From: Phoronis australis
Lineage: Eukaryota > Phoronida > Phoronidae
Reading direction: 5' to 3'
DNA: 64,000 nucleotides
Assembly (NCBI GenBank): GCA_002633005.1
Contig: NMRA01000021.1
Location: 1,552,896-1,616,895, forward strand
The translations under genes and the position numbers were made by a program. Under the pieces are notes generated by a model. That model was not told the DNA's origin and searched no databases. It was given only the letters and a program-made list of their open reading frames with translations. Shown here in pieces: positions 33,794-45,500 of the stretch; the first letter of the stretch is position 1, and each line of letters opens with the position of its first letter.

Positions 33794-33916
33794 AGAACAG
33801 TAAAACTCTGCGCTTCAACGCGCAGAGTATTAAGAAAAAAATTGAAGAAAACCTAGGAACAACAGTACTCTGCGCTTGGACACGCAGAGTAATAAGAATA
33901 AAATTGAAGAGTAACT
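33794..33916 (-). repeat. Two hairpin-only mini-units at the array edge
   Basis: actctgcgc and gcgcagagt form a 9-bp stem near 33806-33829; a second stem (actctgcg/cgcagagt) lies near 33867-33890. Each is followed by an A-rich (a)ataagaa...attgaag tail. The left mini-unit ends in CTAG on the minus strand (near 33853). They look like internally deleted element copies reduced to their two ends. Confidence 0.6.
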
Positions 33917-34557
33917 AACAGTGCAGCGTGAAATCGAATTAAGTGGGCCTGAAACAAATACTGCGCATGTCATTTTTTAGGCAATATAGATATCAGTCCC
34001 CAAATCAAAAGCCAGTTTATTCTGTGTATAGTTGTGTACAGTTGTGTCCCTCGGAAGCACAAGGTTAATTTACTGTCCGTTATCACCTCCTAAAACATTT
34101 AGCTGTCAATGTTGAATTCCTAACCAATGCGTTCCGAGGTTTGAAGGCATTACAAGGTAAATTCTTATACCATCAGTGGAGTCACAGGCAATGCAGACAT
34201 GCGCTATATTTGAATTCACAATTTTAGAGTAAGCCAAGGAAAATAAAATTTGATAACTTTTTTGGGGTCGCTAATTGTTTCCATGTTCCTTTTGATAATG
34301 GAAATAAAGTCATTGTTAGGGTAAGGAAATTATGAAAAATTTCAGGAGAGTGATCTGCGTAAATCCCAGGTACATCATTTGCATAGATAAACTATTCTTA
34401 CAGCCAGTCATGAAATCCTGCGATTCATAGTTTTTGCCGAATGTGGACATATTTAAGGTAGCACATTTCTACGACTTGAGGCTACTTTAGACACGTGTAA
34501 TTTTTGTTGATCAAAGTTAAACTTGAATTCTCAATGTACACGGTTCACTTTACTAAT
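33917..34557. repeat. Duplicated flank between array and TRIM pseudogene, unit A
   Basis: No gene. It resumes the unit A/B/C alignment after the array (gtgcagcgtgaaatcgaatt) and matches the 3' side of the TRIM genes near 36385-37010 and 51225-51870. Confidence 0.75.
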
Positions 34558-35390
34558 GTTACAGTCAAAGCCAGAAATAAGCAATAGTCCACCATCACGT
34601 TCTACCACAATAATCTGGCTATCATGACATGTGATACCACCCCAACCACCTTCATCATCTGACCCTTGCTGTTGTACCTCACCACACCACAAATATCATA
34701 AGTAACAAATATATCACCCTTTTCAGTACAAGTTACACCAAAAGGGTACTTCAGGTTATGTTGACCATGATCCACCTCAAACAACCACTAGATCTGTCAA
34801 ACACTTTAATTTGATGACTATTGTAACTTGTAGTAATCAACCAGACATCATTCACTGCCAGGCCATAAAACGGAGTGCTTCCCACATTGTAGTTGTGCAC
34901 CAGTGTCACTTCCTGTCTTATATCAGGCTGACGACATCTCTCTGACACCAATGATGCTACAAGCTTTTTCTCATGCTCTGTCAACGTCTTACTTCTCAAA
35001 TCAGGAATTTCCAAAGTGGACGGATCCTGTCTGAACACTGGTTTGATGATATCTTTTTCCAGCTTCTGAATGTCCAGGATCTCAAGTCGCGCTTTAATGT
35101 CCTGAAATTGTTGCAGTTTTTCAACATCCTGGGCTGAGTCGAGGGTTTTGACAATATTTCAAAATACTACTTACGTTCACTTTTCTCAAATCAGCTTTAT
35201 TGTACGCCATCTCAACTTGTTTGCGGGCTTTTGCAATCTCCACTTTCAGTTCCTTAATCGACTGATTCATCTTTGTTTTAATTTCAACCAAAATGTATTC
35301 TTTAAATGTGTTGTACACTTGGTGTATTTCGTTCATCAGCCGTTCTTCTTCTTCAACAAGTCGTGTAAGATACTGACTACAGGGGTCATC
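34558..35390 (-). pseudogene. TRIM-NHL pseudogene, truncated and frameshifted
   Basis: Third member of the local TRIM family. Recognisable from the coiled coil (LVEEEERLMNEIHQVYNTFK, VEIAKARKQVEMAYNKA) through the linker (RSKTLTEHEKKLVASLVSER) to the first NHL blades (LKYPFGVTCTEKGDIFVTY). The RING, both B-boxes and the end of the propeller are gone. The reading frame is broken near 35150 and near 34770 (the SLLFEVDHGQ join). No product expected. Confidence 0.9.
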
Positions 35391-37213
35391 CTTTTTTTGT
35401 TCTGTACAATCGAACAAGTTGGGCTCAACCGGAAAATGCCGAAATGGGGTGCCTGAAAACCCACTGCTAGCTTTTTATCGAGTTCCCTTCCCCAATAGTT
35501 TTCATCAAAGTAAACTGTACAACATTGGAACTAGGTAAAGCTTCGACGCCCAAAACCGTGAGTAAGTATCCATTCCAGGGGCGGATTTAGGTGCGAATGT
35601 CTGACTGGCAAAATCCTGCCTAATATGCTGCCCTGGCACCCCCTAACTCAAAATCCTGGATCAACCCCTGCGTTCTTTTCCATAAAAATATATATCTATC
35701 GTCAACAAAATCTAGGCAGGCCATGGTGTTGCACCTCGCGCCGTCTCAAAATTGCGACAACTTGCCTGCAGTGTCAGTTAGTCTCTAAAATATACATATA
35801 GCGGCAAATCAAAGTAATTTCACATTGCACTGTAAAGTTCGATTAAAAGACAATTTAATAGCTACAAATTTTTATTTAACTAATACTCCGGCACTGAGAA
35901 GCTCGTCCAAGTGAGACCGGGTCTAATGGAGTTCTGTCAAAGTCTCGTTTGTTTTGAAAACTGTTGTACATACGAATGGGTACCAATGAGCGTATGTGAT
36001 CCAAACATTGGTGTAAAGTGAGGCACCGATAAAAATGTTACCTTTAGGTCAATTATAAACGTAAAGAACGACTTAATATTATTTGTGTTGTATTTCTAAC
36101 ATATACAAGAAATCAGTCCTGCACATAATGAATGCCCATCATGTTTATTACTAAGTAAAAGCATTGATCGTGCATATAGAACAGGCAGACAAATTTGCTA
36201 ATGACTCATAACCTTATAACAAACACATGCTTTATTACAGTTAGTTGTGTCAGTGGTGATCAAGGAGCAAATAATCTGAAGGTCCTGTGGTGAATAGCGC
36301 GGAACAGAAAGATAGTTAATAGGATACAGTAAAATACATATTAGTTACAAATGTGCAAAGACAACATTAGTTGAAACTAACAATGCAGCGTAAAATCGAA
36401 TTAACTGGACCAGAAACAAATACTGTACATGCCATTGCCGTTATCGATCGGTATATCAAAAGTCAGTACTGAGCAGAGTGTCTATTCTGTCACACTATAT
36501 ATAGTTCTGGGCAGCTGAGAACGTCGGAAGCGCAACATTAATGACACTCTACTCTTCGTCGTTACCTCCAAGTGAGGCATTTTAACGATGCTAATCTGTC
36601 ATGGTTGAACTCTCAACCAAAGCATTTTGGGGTCTGAAAGCATTTGAAGATGAATTGTTGAACCATCGACTAGTCACAGGCAATGCAGGCATGGGCCATA
36701 TTGCAATTCGCAATTTTAGAGTAAGTCAAGGACAATAAAATTTGATAACTTTTCTTGGGTGACTAATTGTTTCCATGTTTCTTTTGATATTGGAAATAAA
36801 GTCATTGTCAGGGTAAAGAAATTATGAGAAAATTTTTAGGTGAGTGAAAGGTCTAATTTGAATATTAATTTTAGCTAGCTTTAGTAGGCCCCTGTTAGTA
36901 AATCACAGGAACGCTTTTTGCATACATAAACAACGCTTATAGCCATTCATGAAATCACGGGTTTCTTAGTTTTTGCCGACGCTGGGAATTTTTTTAAGGT
37001 TGCAGTCTCCCAAGACGTGAAGCTACTTTAGACGAAGTATATGTTACAGGCACCGCCGGAATGTTCCGTGCAGTTCAAACGACAATAGCACTATTCTATA
37101 GTACAATATATGTCTTCAGAACAATAACCGTTATATAGCTTCGAGTCATAATATAGTTCTGACACAACACAGACCCACAAAGCAAAGTTCAAATGCGTCA
37201 ATCAATGGTCAGT
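35391..37213. repeat. Duplicated flank downstream of TRIM gene B, with a hAT MITE remnant
   Basis: No gene. From about 35700 it aligns with units A and C. At 35576-35670 a 95-bp remnant with ends CAGGGGCGGATTTAGG and (reverse) CAGGGGTTGATCCAGG is a short hAT-type MITE. Confidence 0.65.
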
Positions 37214-39142
37214 TTAAATGTCAGCATACTTGAACACTTTTACATTACCAGTATAGCGCTCCAACACGGCCACTTCCCCAGGACCAGCAACAACAAGGTC
37301 AGTAGGACTGCTGACGTCTTCTTTTTTGAGGAGCACACGGGGGTGCTCTGACTGACCTGACATTAACACTACCTGGCCATTACTGCAGTCAGCAACAAGA
37401 ATGTGTCCTGACTCATCAACACATACACCACGTGGAGATGGCCCCAGTTGTTTACTGAATGTTTTAGCTATGACTGGCTGTTTGTAGTCAATAACATGGA
37501 CACAGCCTTGACAATAATCACTCACCACCAGATGTCCTTCATTGTCTTCACACAAGTACCACGGTTGGAATTTGATAAGTCCCAGTGACTCTTTATCGAT
37601 CACTACATCAATGTTACAGTCAAAGTCAGCAATAATTACTCGGCCACCACCACTATCTGTTATAACAATCTGGTCATCATGACATGTGATGCTACCCCAA
37701 CTACTGAACATATTGGGTGTGACCTTCAGCACCTGACCCTTACTGTCGTACCTCACCACACCATGAATACTTCCATAAGTAACAAATATATCACCCTGGC
37801 CAGTACATGTTACACCATAAGGGTACTGCAGTTTACGTTGACCGTGATTCACCTCAAACATCAAACTACCACTAGATCTGTCAAAGACTTTGACTTTATG
37901 ATTACTGTAACTTGTAACAATCAACCTGTCGTCACTTTGTGTCAAAGCATAACAGTGAGTGTTAGGTACATTGTAGTTTCGCACCAGAGTCAGTTTCTCC
38001 CGTATAACAGGCTGACGACATTTCTCTGACACCCATGATGCAACACGCTTTTTCTTATGCTTTGTAAATGTCTTCCTTCCCAAATTAGGCATTTTCAAAG
38101 TGCCCGGTAGCTGTCTGAACACTGGTTTGATCACATCTTTTTCCAGTTTCTGAATGTCCAGGTTCTCGAGTCGCGCTTTAATGTCCTGAAATTGTTGCAG
38201 TTTTTCAACATCGTGTGCTGAATCAAGGATTTTTTGGCAATATTTCAAAGTGCTGCTTATGTTCACTCTGCTGAACTCCGCTTCATTGAATGCCATCTGA
38301 GCTTGTTTGCGGGCTTTTGCGATCTCCACTTTCAGTTCCTCAATGGAGCGATTCATCTTTGATTCAATTTCAACCAGAATGTCCTCTTTAAATGTGTTGT
38401 ACATTTGCTGTATTTCGTTAATCAAACGTTCTTCTTCTTCAACAAGATTGTCTAAAACTTTCTTCCGTTCTGCAGACAACCTGATGGAATGATCTGAAGC
38501 CATTGTCCAGGGCTTCAGTAAACCTTTCATGACTTCAACAGCTTCCACTGCAGCTTCTTCTAGATTTTTCATCTCGTGTTGTTTATGTTCAAGCATTGCG
38601 CACAAGAGACACAGAGGTTTTACACAGTTCTCGCAGTAAATCTTCAACATCTCGCCAGCGTGTTTTGAGCAGTGGATTTGCTGAAACTGGTGAATTTCCT
38701 CCAAGTGTTCACCGCTCCTGACTTCCTCCAAACTGACCACTTTGTGATTGACAGTCAATTTGGTGAGACAGTGGCTATCTGCACATCCTTTACACAAATG
38801 GTCTCCGCATTGAATGCACATAAAAGTCGCTGACTCTTTAGCACCTTGAATCTTGCAAAAGTCGCACTTGACCACTGACACTTCTGGAAATAACTCACTT
38901 ATCTGTATCAGATAGAGATTACGTTTGAACCCCATCATGCCATCTGGAGGGACCTCAAATAACAATGTACAAACTGGACACGGGAAGGAACCATCTGTTT
39001 GTTTCTCGTCCATGTGTTGTCCAATGCATTTGCCACAAAACGAGTGGAGGCATGGTAAACAGCGTGGATCTGTGATACGTTCTAAACAAATTGGACACTC
39101 AAGTATTCGCTGAAAGTTTTCTTTGTCCGTGCATTCAGCCAT
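37214..39142 (-). CDS. TRIM-family E3 ubiquitin ligase with NHL propeller (paralog B)
   Basis: Probable cytoplasmic RING E3 ubiquitin ligase, 642 aa in one coding exon. C3HC4 RING: C16-x2-C19, C31-x-H33, C36-x2-C39, C55-x2-C58. B-box 1 about 93-135 (CDFC ... CIQC ... CKGC). B-box 2 about 158-192 (CSKH, CENC, CLLC, HKQH). Coiled coil about 195-340 (EEEERLINEI, VEIAKARKQAQ). NHL-type beta propeller about 410-640 (YPYGVTCTGQGDIFVTY, GVCVDESGHILVADC). The start is the Met of MAECTDKENF: splice acceptor tttcattacag lies three bases before it, so the 21 codons open upstream are intron and a 5' non-coding exon is implied. Closest in architecture to TRIM2/3/56-like invertebrate proteins; targets unknown. 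All zinc ligands present. Confidence 0.92.
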   Translation of the reverse strand: MAECTDKENFQRILECPICLERITDPRCLPCLHSFCGKCIGQHMDEKQTDGSFPCPVCTLLFEVPPDGMMGFKRNLYLIQISELFPEVSVVKCDFCKIQGAKESATFMCIQCGDHLCKGCADSHCLTKLTVNHKVVSLEEVRSGEHLEEIHQFQQIHCSKHAGEMLKIYCENCVKPLCLLCAMLEHKQHEMKNLEEAAVEAVEVMKGLLKPWTMASDHSIRLSAERKKVLDNLVEEEERLINEIQQMYNTFKEDILVEIESKMNRSIEELKVEIAKARKQAQMAFNEAEFSRVNISSTLKYCQKILDSAHDVEKLQQFQDIKARLENLDIQKLEKDVIKPVFRQLPGTLKMPNLGRKTFTKHKKKRVASWVSEKCRQPVIREKLTLVRNYNVPNTHCYALTQSDDRLIVTSYSNHKVKVFDRSSGSLMFEVNHGQRKLQYPYGVTCTGQGDIFVTYGSIHGVVRYDSKGQVLKVTPNMFSSWGSITCHDDQIVITDSGGGRVIIADFDCNIDVVIDKESLGLIKFQPWYLCEDNEGHLVVSDYCQGCVHVIDYKQPVIAKTFSKQLGPSPRGVCVDESGHILVADCSNGQVVLMSGQSEHPRVLLKKEDVSSPTDLVVAGPGEVAVLERYTGNVKVFKYADI

Positions 39143-41460
39143 TGTCTGTAATGAAATTTGGAAAAATAAAATATAACCAAGATGTTGATTTGCATGCTTT
39201 TTCAATACATTTCATTCATATTGCGCAGCATTGTAAATGATGGACTTCAAGCACCAGTGTAATGACTGACCAATCCATGTGACATTATATCAGATTTCAT
39301 TACACTACCAATAAGTAATGTTCTGAATGGCTAAAACACCATCAGACTGTTTTTAAAAGTTATGTAAGAGCCTAGAGAAGCGCCCAAATTCAGCACAATA
39401 TCAGATTCATAACTTTCAGATACTACACTTTAGGACATTTTCAAACACAACACTGTTAGCAGTTGAGAAGTTATCAAAAATAGCCCTTTTATGATTTTCA
39501 GTAACAAATTTATGAAAAACAACATTATTTGCGGTGACTTTAGTTTAGTTCAAACCATAAGTACCAGAACAACCCTAAATCAAAAGAAAGAATACAAGAA
39601 CAGATGAACCTTTTTGATTTAAAAAATCTGTTTTGAGAAGAATATACACTGCTTAAAATAATTACATGGAGGGGTAAAAGCTGAAACCACAATAAAGCAA
39701 ACAAGAATATGGCTTTTCTTGATTCTGGTAACCTTAGCCACTCTGTCAGTGACCTAATTACTCAAAACCGTTATTTCTCCAACTGCTAAAGATGTGTTCT
39801 ACTGTGTGTCAAATTTAGAGAACCTACTTCGGGAAAGTATCTGTGGAATTTCAACAACAGTTTGTTAGATGACAAGGAATGCGTTAAACAAATTAGAAGC
39901 AAACTAAATTGGAAAAAATGTTGAATATTCGCTACCAATTTATAATGACTATACAGTTGAAGATGTGCAAATAATGAAATTCAATTTAGAATTGAAGATA
40001 ACATTATATTCAGATGTATTATTTATGGAGATAAGAGAACAGACAATTGCTTAATTGGTGAATAAAAAGAATCTACAAGTCTCAGACAGAACAGAAACAA
40101 AACTTGAAGAAATATTGTATCAGTATTTGGAAAACTTTCTTTTTTTGATAAATCAGATTAAGAAACTTTGTGAAGCAAATCAAACAAATTGTTAAATATT
40201 ATCAGAAAAAAATGCCGAATTTTTCGCTAAAAAGCAAGCTGGATTGAAAACAAAGAGCACCCAACAAAATACTTCAGTAAACTAGAATCTAGACCTTAAT
40301 TGTTTGCAGAAAACTTGTGTACAACATTGAACTTTATGATGCAGTCTTACAAACTAACTTGAAGATATCATCAAAAATGTGTGTGTTGTTCTTCACAAAG
40401 AAATCACTATCATCATACGAAACAAACTTTTCTACAATTCACAGAAAATTATTGTCTTAGAACTTTTTCAAACTGAAAATTGAACTCCTCTGCATACGCC
40501 TGCCGATTTCCTCATCAAACAAAAAGAAAGAAATTGACAAGTCAAGCAGTGAAAAACCCCAATGCGACCTTACACTTGATGGGTTTATTACTATTTTAGG
40601 CAGAAACAATATAAATCACAATTAAACAAAATGTTGGTCTCAAATGGAATTGTCCTTGGCATTCGATGAATACATGTATGAGCCCTTAGAAATCATGTCT
40701 GTGTAGCTTATATTTATGAGTGGAAAATGTGTTTTCAATCCTCCTAGTGTGAAGTTTAGGCAGACAATGGAGTTTTACATCCATGCTGTACCAGTCTAAG
40801 GTTGTCATAGTTAAGAGTGTTTCAGGGAGATTTACTAGCAGCTTTCAGCTCTCATAGGAACATTGACGTGTGTATAGTGATCTAATAGTTCAGGTGAGCA
40901 CGGGAGTTAAGCGTACAGTCCCGTAATTCAAAAAGACAATTTCAGTATGACAAAGAAAATCACTTCTCAAGAATTTGATGTACTGTATGGACTCATGTAT
41001 GGACAATCTACCTTTGGAAGTTAAAGATAAGAATAAATACTATAGAAATAAGCCCTTGCATCTGAAAGGAATCGAAAGCAGATAATATATGTACCTAATG
41101 GAGACAGTCTCAAGGTGCAGTGAAAGACTTCTGCGGCCCCACATGACAAGAGTTTCAAGAGCGTTGTAAGACATGCGCTTTCATTCTTATGTGCGCACCA
41201 GTAAATACATGTACTCTCATGGAAATCACCAACATAACAACAAACGATGAAGTCGATCTCTCAATTAACTCAGATGTGTGTGGCAAATATCCAGTCAACG
41301 CTGTTACTGTGTTGTGGATGCACATCCCTCTATTCCGCTAGGATTCAACTTGTTTTCCTAAAGCAGTGTTCAGTTGAGCATAGTTCAAGTTGTTCTGTGA
41401 CGGTGTGCAGCCTGAGCGGAGATTGTTACAAAAATCACTGGTAAACTGTTAGTTAGACAC
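39143..41460. repeat. Duplicated upstream flank of TRIM gene B
   Basis: Aligns piecewise with 53899-54600 and 56620-57760 (unit C), which is interrupted by a 2-kb block absent here. Any 5' UTR exon and promoter of the TRIM gene should lie here. A short open frame near 41190-41340 (MCAPVN...) is shared with 57550 onward. Confidence 0.75.
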
Positions 41461-43980
41461 TGCTGCCGAAAGGCTGTTTATATGTTGTCAAACTAACGAG
41501 CAAGTGTTTTGTTGATGTGGCGAGCGTATTCATCTCTATACAAATCTACGTCTGCCGTTGTGCGCGGAACTCATCTGTAACATTTCGTGGAAGGTGTGGA
41601 CCACGCGGGAACACTAGGTGATGACGACTAAGAGATACCACAAGCTCAAGTGATGGTGTTGGCGTTCGACCCAGTCTTTGTCCCTTTGCTATGTTTTGTA
41701 TAACTTGTCAAGTGTTTGTAAATGTTAATTGATGTAATTATTGTATAAAATAACTAGAGGCTACAGGAGTTGTCATACTCGTTTACATTACTTTACACTA
41801 CTTTACGCATGCAGGATTAAGAAGGCGAATGTGTAAACCCTCTAACCCTTTATAGAAAACATGCTGTATGGACACAGGAGAACATGCATTCATGAGATTG
41901 AAAAGTTTGAACACTAGCTAGTTTAATTACCATGTGTTTAAGACCTTTATCTTACCGAGGCTCTTAATGTAAGCAGCAACAGAAAATCAAACAGGTATCT
42001 TCAAGTGCAGAACGTCTTGGCGGGAAACTCCCAACAATGAATATGCTAGGTAGTGGAGCCAGGAGTAGTGGCACGCTTATTGCAAGTTAAGCACAGCCAG
42101 AGGTCAGTATCTGAAAAAAGAGGGGCATTGTTGTAATGGTAATCAAATTAAATGAGAATTGATTAATTTGAGTGTTAATGCTGTTTTTTTTTCCAACTAA
42201 TTCACACTTTTGCGAGTCGGACACATTTAGTTCACTGGTTTGCCCTGCATTTCCAGATGTATCATTTGCACAAAGCATGGCTTCAGGTCACTTCTAAGTT
42301 CCACGCAAACACAGGCTGGAGGACAAGGCAAAATACCACAAGAAAAAAAACTTTCACAGAGTTAATGTGCAAAGAGCAAAATTCTAATGAGCAATTTAAT
42401 TAATCTGAAGCTCAAACAATGGAAGATTAATAATTCTTCATGTGTTTGATATGATGATATGTGTGCGCACTACACCTGTACCAATGTCGGTCTAAAAAAG
42501 CAAAGTCTACTTGGCCTGCTGACCTAAATATTTTTCGAAGAAATCCTGCTAGGCACCTGACAATTGTCGTAACATGACATTCAAAAACTCAATTCAATAA
42601 ACGTTTCTTGACCTAAAATGCATCGTATTATACGAACTTCAGAACACGACAACAGAAGGAAATCGTCGAATTTAAGAAAGTTGTTTATGCACCAAGTCCC
42701 GCAATCAATTCGACTACATCCGACTAGTGCCCACCGTTCAAGATCGAAATTTATTATTCAAGGAGTCAAGGATTACTACTTTAACTATTATAAGTCGTAA
42801 ACGAAACACTTTTAGCAGGTTGAAGGTAAACGTCATTACTGTTACACTCGATTCAGTCAAATCTCCATCGGCAATGTCTAAATCACGGCTTAAGAAAGTA
42901 GGCTACGTTTATAAGTTTTTTCGAAGAAATCTTGAGAGGCATCCGCCAATCAAAATATGAATGGTCACGTAGTTATAGTATACATAATGAAAAAAAAATT
43001 AACAGGTATCACTCTACGTTGAATGAAAGTCCACCTTACCCCATCTCCGGAATACAAAAAACATAGAGTAATTATCAAATTTAACAGTTATTTCTCAATA
43101 AACTCCAGCATTATTCCCTAACGGTCGACGTCTTCTCGACTTCTCTTCCCAGAAAAATGGAAAATGGGTCATATGCTGATAACTGCGCCATCAGGCGGTA
43201 ACTTTGCGGAAGTTAGTCAAATATGATCGCGATCTTTTGAAACCTGACTTTAGTAAACTCCGTGACTAAAGACTTGTATGGTGCATACTTGAGCAGAATC
43301 GTAGATTGAGTGGAGTCGGGCACTTGCGCCCTCCAATAATTTCGAGCTAGGGGTCGGGGTCAGTATCCGTACTTGCAGCGGTCGACGTACTAAAAGAAGT
43401 ACACTGCCATACGGCGAAACATGGAGAAGAAAGAAAATTCAAAAGAACATTTGTCAACTTTGGCTACCAGTGTTTGACACTGGCCTGGAAATATTTATTA
43501 GGGACCGATGTTTGCAGCATGCTGAGATAGTCTATATGCACTTTATCATACAGGTGTAAGTATAAGTTGCCGGCGAGAAAATAGAGCACATCTTGGCTGA
43601 ATTAATTCTCTGGATTTATCTCCATTTTATAGTATGGAATGACTAAATAAGTACACGACCCCTCTCACAAGGCATAAAGGAATCGTTCCCCGCTCTCTTT
43701 TTCGTTCTATAACAAAATTGTTTCAAGTGGTGAAAATTGAGAACCTGACAGATAACCATCGCTGCTCATCCTCTTTTTGAAAGTTTAATTCCTATTATTT
43801 TTATTCATGGTTTGGCATCTTAACGCTGATAAATTCGGAACAAAGCACACTAGAGTCGTTCTTCAAAAAATGTACTCATAATTGAACACAATTACTAGAT
43901 TAAATTCAAAACAAGAGATCAAAGTACAATTAGGCATTTGAGTCAAATTCAACGCGTTGCTTATTAACTTTGGACGATCA
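41461..43980. other. Intergenic, mostly unrecognised
   Basis: 41460-41830 has an LTR-like look (aacatttcgtggaagg near 41580, tail actttacactactttacg), but no partner LTR or coding region is seen. The rest shows no gene or clear repeat. Confidence 0.35.
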
Positions 43981-43984
43981 ATTA

Positions 43985-45500
43985 TCTTCGTATGTCCTTG
44001 GTGTTTTTCAATTTTCCAGTAGTATTGGGCAATACATTATCGATATCCAAAAGTGAATCATTCGTTTGCCATTCCAGTGCATACAAAGCATGTGACAGCT
44101 CACGAGCCAACTCTCAAAACAACTTTATTAAAGGAAGACACATCGATGAGAACACGAGAAACATTTTCAGTGTATGACTTGATGCAGTACACAACGGCCT
44201 TCTTTTACCAGTCGACTTTGAGAAGCCATTTCTCTTCGTTTCGCAGAATTTCTGATACAAAACACACATTTTGTTATCTGTGTCGAAAATGTTGTTGACT
44301 TGGTTCGCCTCCTAAACAGAGGCTCTCGGCTCTCCGTTATCCAGCATAAGTTCAATTCAGAATACTTTGAAATTGCTCGGGGGTGCCGACAGGATGTATC
44401 AATCGCGCCTTATCGTTTTATATCATGTGCAGAGATCATGACAATGATGGCGCGTCAGAATAGGGAAATCGTTAGTATTGCTGTTGCGAACAGATATCGT
44501 ACAGTTATACAATATGCAGATGACACAGACTTAGCTGTTGATGGTTCTAATGGTTCTTTGGGAGAAACTGTTAGTCTATTAGACCAATTTTCTAAGTTTT
44601 CTGGTTTAGAAAACAAATATGAAATCACGGATTGTATTTGGATACTGGGACTATGAAATATTACATGAGCGATACTAAGCTATGTCTGAAAATTTTGGAC
44701 ATGGAGGAAAAACATTTTACTGCACTCGGTATTAAATTTACTATTAAGCTGCCTAAAATACTCACCATAAGTTTTGAAGACAACATTAAATAAATTCAAG
44801 ACCTTTTCATTTCATGGTCTAAAGTGCTGTTGCTCCACAGTAATTAAGTCATTTTGTTCTCACTAAATTTGTTCACCGTTTATTGCGTTACCTTCCAGAG
44901 GACATGCTCAAGCAGTTGGAAAAACTATTTTATAGTTTTGTGTAGGATGGTAAGATGAATATTCGAAACACTTTTATTCAAAACTTTGCTCTCGGAAGTT
45001 GCAACATGATACACATCTACTCATTGACTAAATCACTAAAAGTTTCTTGGTTTGGCAAGATAACCCTAACTAGTGATGAGATTTAATCTATGAAAGGGGT
45101 TATCTTGTTTTGCAAAGGACTATTTTGTAATATTTGCTTCTTTTTATAAATTACCTGTCCTGAAAGAGAATATTCTTTGTAAGCCACTATGGTACAACTC
45201 TAACCTTCAATCTTTTCTCTGGCAAAAACATTTATACTACACAAGGTGATGTGAGAACAACGTTGTTAGTATATCTACATTTTGAACACAAGTGGTAAAT
45301 TAGTGACATATGAGTGTTTTTGGGCTACACATGGGTATTCTCTAATTCTCTACCATTCACCAACTTTTTGGACTTACCAAAAATCTTGCAAACATTATTT
45401 AAAAAAAAACATTTTTTATTCATTTAAAGTTGTCTTACAGAATTTTTCACAACCATTTCCTAGTATCATTTTCTCCCAGAAGACAAAATAAATTTGTTCA
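43985..45500 (+). pseudogene. L1/Tx1-like LINE remnant (reverse transcriptase and C-terminal part)
   Basis: Successive broken frames give SQNNFIKGRHIDENTRNIF, FEIARGCRQ, QYADDTDLAVDGSNGS, LDQFSKFSGLENKYE, then LPKILTISFEDNIK and LEKLFYSFVW-like C-terminal pieces, in the order expected for the same non-LTR family as the fragment at 18549. Several frameshifts and stops; GDPxSPY is degraded to DVSIAPY. Not functional. Confidence 0.85.

Larger units (their letters stand above)
28465..33916 (-). mobile_element. Tandem array of Helitron-like non-autonomous elements
   Basis: Four long units, 28465-29973, 29974-31156, 31157-32333 and 32334 to about 33793, plus two hairpin-only mini-units to 33916. 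On the minus strand each unit starts (AG)TTCTTATTCTTCTT and ends in a hairpin, five bases and CTAG followed by T, the layout of a Helitron 3' end. In unit 2 the hairpin (29981-30003) has perfect 11-nt arms ttattgtcacg and cgtgacaataa; unit 3 has one mismatch. Units are about 1.2 kb and contain two or three diverged subrepeats of 350-430 bp. Unit B (near 36375) and unit C (near 51215) read through without the array, giving empty sites. No Rep/helicase coding is present. Confidence 0.72.

Noticed and set aside
37679-38029. Plus-strand frames inside the TRIM genes
   Set aside because: Antisense shadows of the NHL coding sequence; similar frames appear in both paralogs.
39143-39205. Upstream Met giving a 663-aa TRIM protein
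   Set aside because: The extra codons read through a polypyrimidine tract and acceptor AG, and the extension is not shared with the paralog, which has its own different open extension.
41460-41830. Solo LTR or retrotransposon leader
   Set aside because: It looks LTR-like, but there is no second copy, target duplication or coding region to support it.
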